From an uncultured Clostridium sp. (lineage in GTDB: Bacteria > Bacillota > Clostridia > TANB77 > CAG-508): a stretch of 22,066 nt of DNA. Of this stretch, positions 21,826 through 22,066 are shown piece after piece. The DNA is taken from assembly GCA_958413095.1 (NCBI GenBank), contig CATYUF010000031.1:1-22066 (forward strand). Direction: 5' to 3'. The position numbers were made by a program, and so were the translations under genes. Numbering within the stretch: position 1 is the stretch's first letter; each line of letters opens with the position of its first letter. Below the pieces are notes generated by a model. The model searched no databases. It worked only from the letters and a program-made list of their open reading frames with translations, and was not told the origin of the DNA.

Positions 21826-21959
21826 ATAAACAAGAAGCACCTATAGATAACTTAATATGCCTCTGTTGAGAGCACAACTTAAGTGAATAGAAATTAATCT
21901 TACACGAAAAAAATTAGTTTAAATTCACTCGCTTAAAATCGCCCTTTTTTCTTGTTTAT
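21826..21959 (+). ncRNA. Candidate structured RNA downstream of the IS30 transposase
   Basis: ATAAACAAGAA (21826-21836) pairs with TTCTTGTTTAT (21949-21959) to close a compact domain. Inside are ACTTAA/TTAAGT (21850-21855, 21879-21884), enclosing CTCT-GTTG-AGAG (21861-21872), and AGTGAAT/ATTCACT (21882-21888, 21923-21929). The two inner stems abut. No ORF is present. It could be a small RNA, the structured 3' end of the transposase mRNA, or part of the IS end. Confidence 0.4.
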
Positions 21960-22066
21960 ATTTTCATTTTACACAAAAATTAAAGAAAAAGCAATCCTTT
22001 TTGCTTAATTAACAGGGAAATTTAATCATATTACAAAAATATTACAATTGCCATATTCTTACATTT
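21960..22066. other. Window end without a gene
   Basis: AT-rich sequence with a small AAGCA/TGCTT hairpin near 21989-22005. Nothing else is supported. Confidence 0.4.

Noticed and set aside
20415..21995. ATTGCTTTTT at 20415 and its inverse at 21986-21995 as IS30 terminal inverted repeats
   Set aside because: Only about 10 bp of match in AT-rich DNA, no extended similarity and no clear target duplication.

Overview
The window is AT-rich (most of it roughly 20-30% G+C by eye), uses AGA for arginine, has strong GGAGG-type ribosome binding sites and TGA as a normal stop. With a clostridial IS30 transposase, TnpV, a RepA_N replication initiator and cohesin/dockerin modules, this points to a low-G+C Clostridia-type Firmicute, probably a gut commensal. 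The taxonomic call is inference.

Positions 1-4400 look like a decaying integrated mobilizable element. They hold the end of a transglutaminase-like gene, a compact three-gene unit (562-2432) of unknown function, and a minus-strand set: a relaxase gene that has lost its nuclease domain, tnpV, and a RepA_N initiator broken by a stop codon and a 1-nt shift. An iteron/hairpin cluster lies next to repA. Positions 4440-5160 are a tRNA hotspot: tRNA-Pro(TGG), a tRNA-like relic in a small GC-rich island, tRNA-Arg(ACG), and a NUDIX hydrolase fragment cut off exactly at the tRNA-Arg 3' end. Positions 5200-7600 carry an intact gene with ADP-ribosyltransferase motifs and a small translationally coupled partner, then remnants of a Fic-domain gene and of another small gene.

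Positions 7651-17052 encode one 3133-residue surface protease of the M26 (IgA1 protease/Zmp) family. As in streptococcal relatives, the sortase motif is near the N terminus (IPKTG, residues 250-254) and is followed by a two-helix membrane hairpin. Here a cohesin-like domain precedes the sorting motif and a type I dockerin follows the hairpin. Sortase would therefore put cohesin on the cell wall, while the large protease fragment carries a dockerin that could bind it. This possible self-docking protease is the most interesting item in the window. Its promoter region has a 17-bp direct repeat at 20-bp period, and upstream lies a 216-bp foldback element with 41-bp arms.

Positions 17804-22066 are more ordinary: an M18 aminopeptidase, an XRE regulator divergent from a 52-residue ORF, tRNA-Arg(TCT), an intact IS30-family transposase with a good promoter, and a compact structured element after the transposase.
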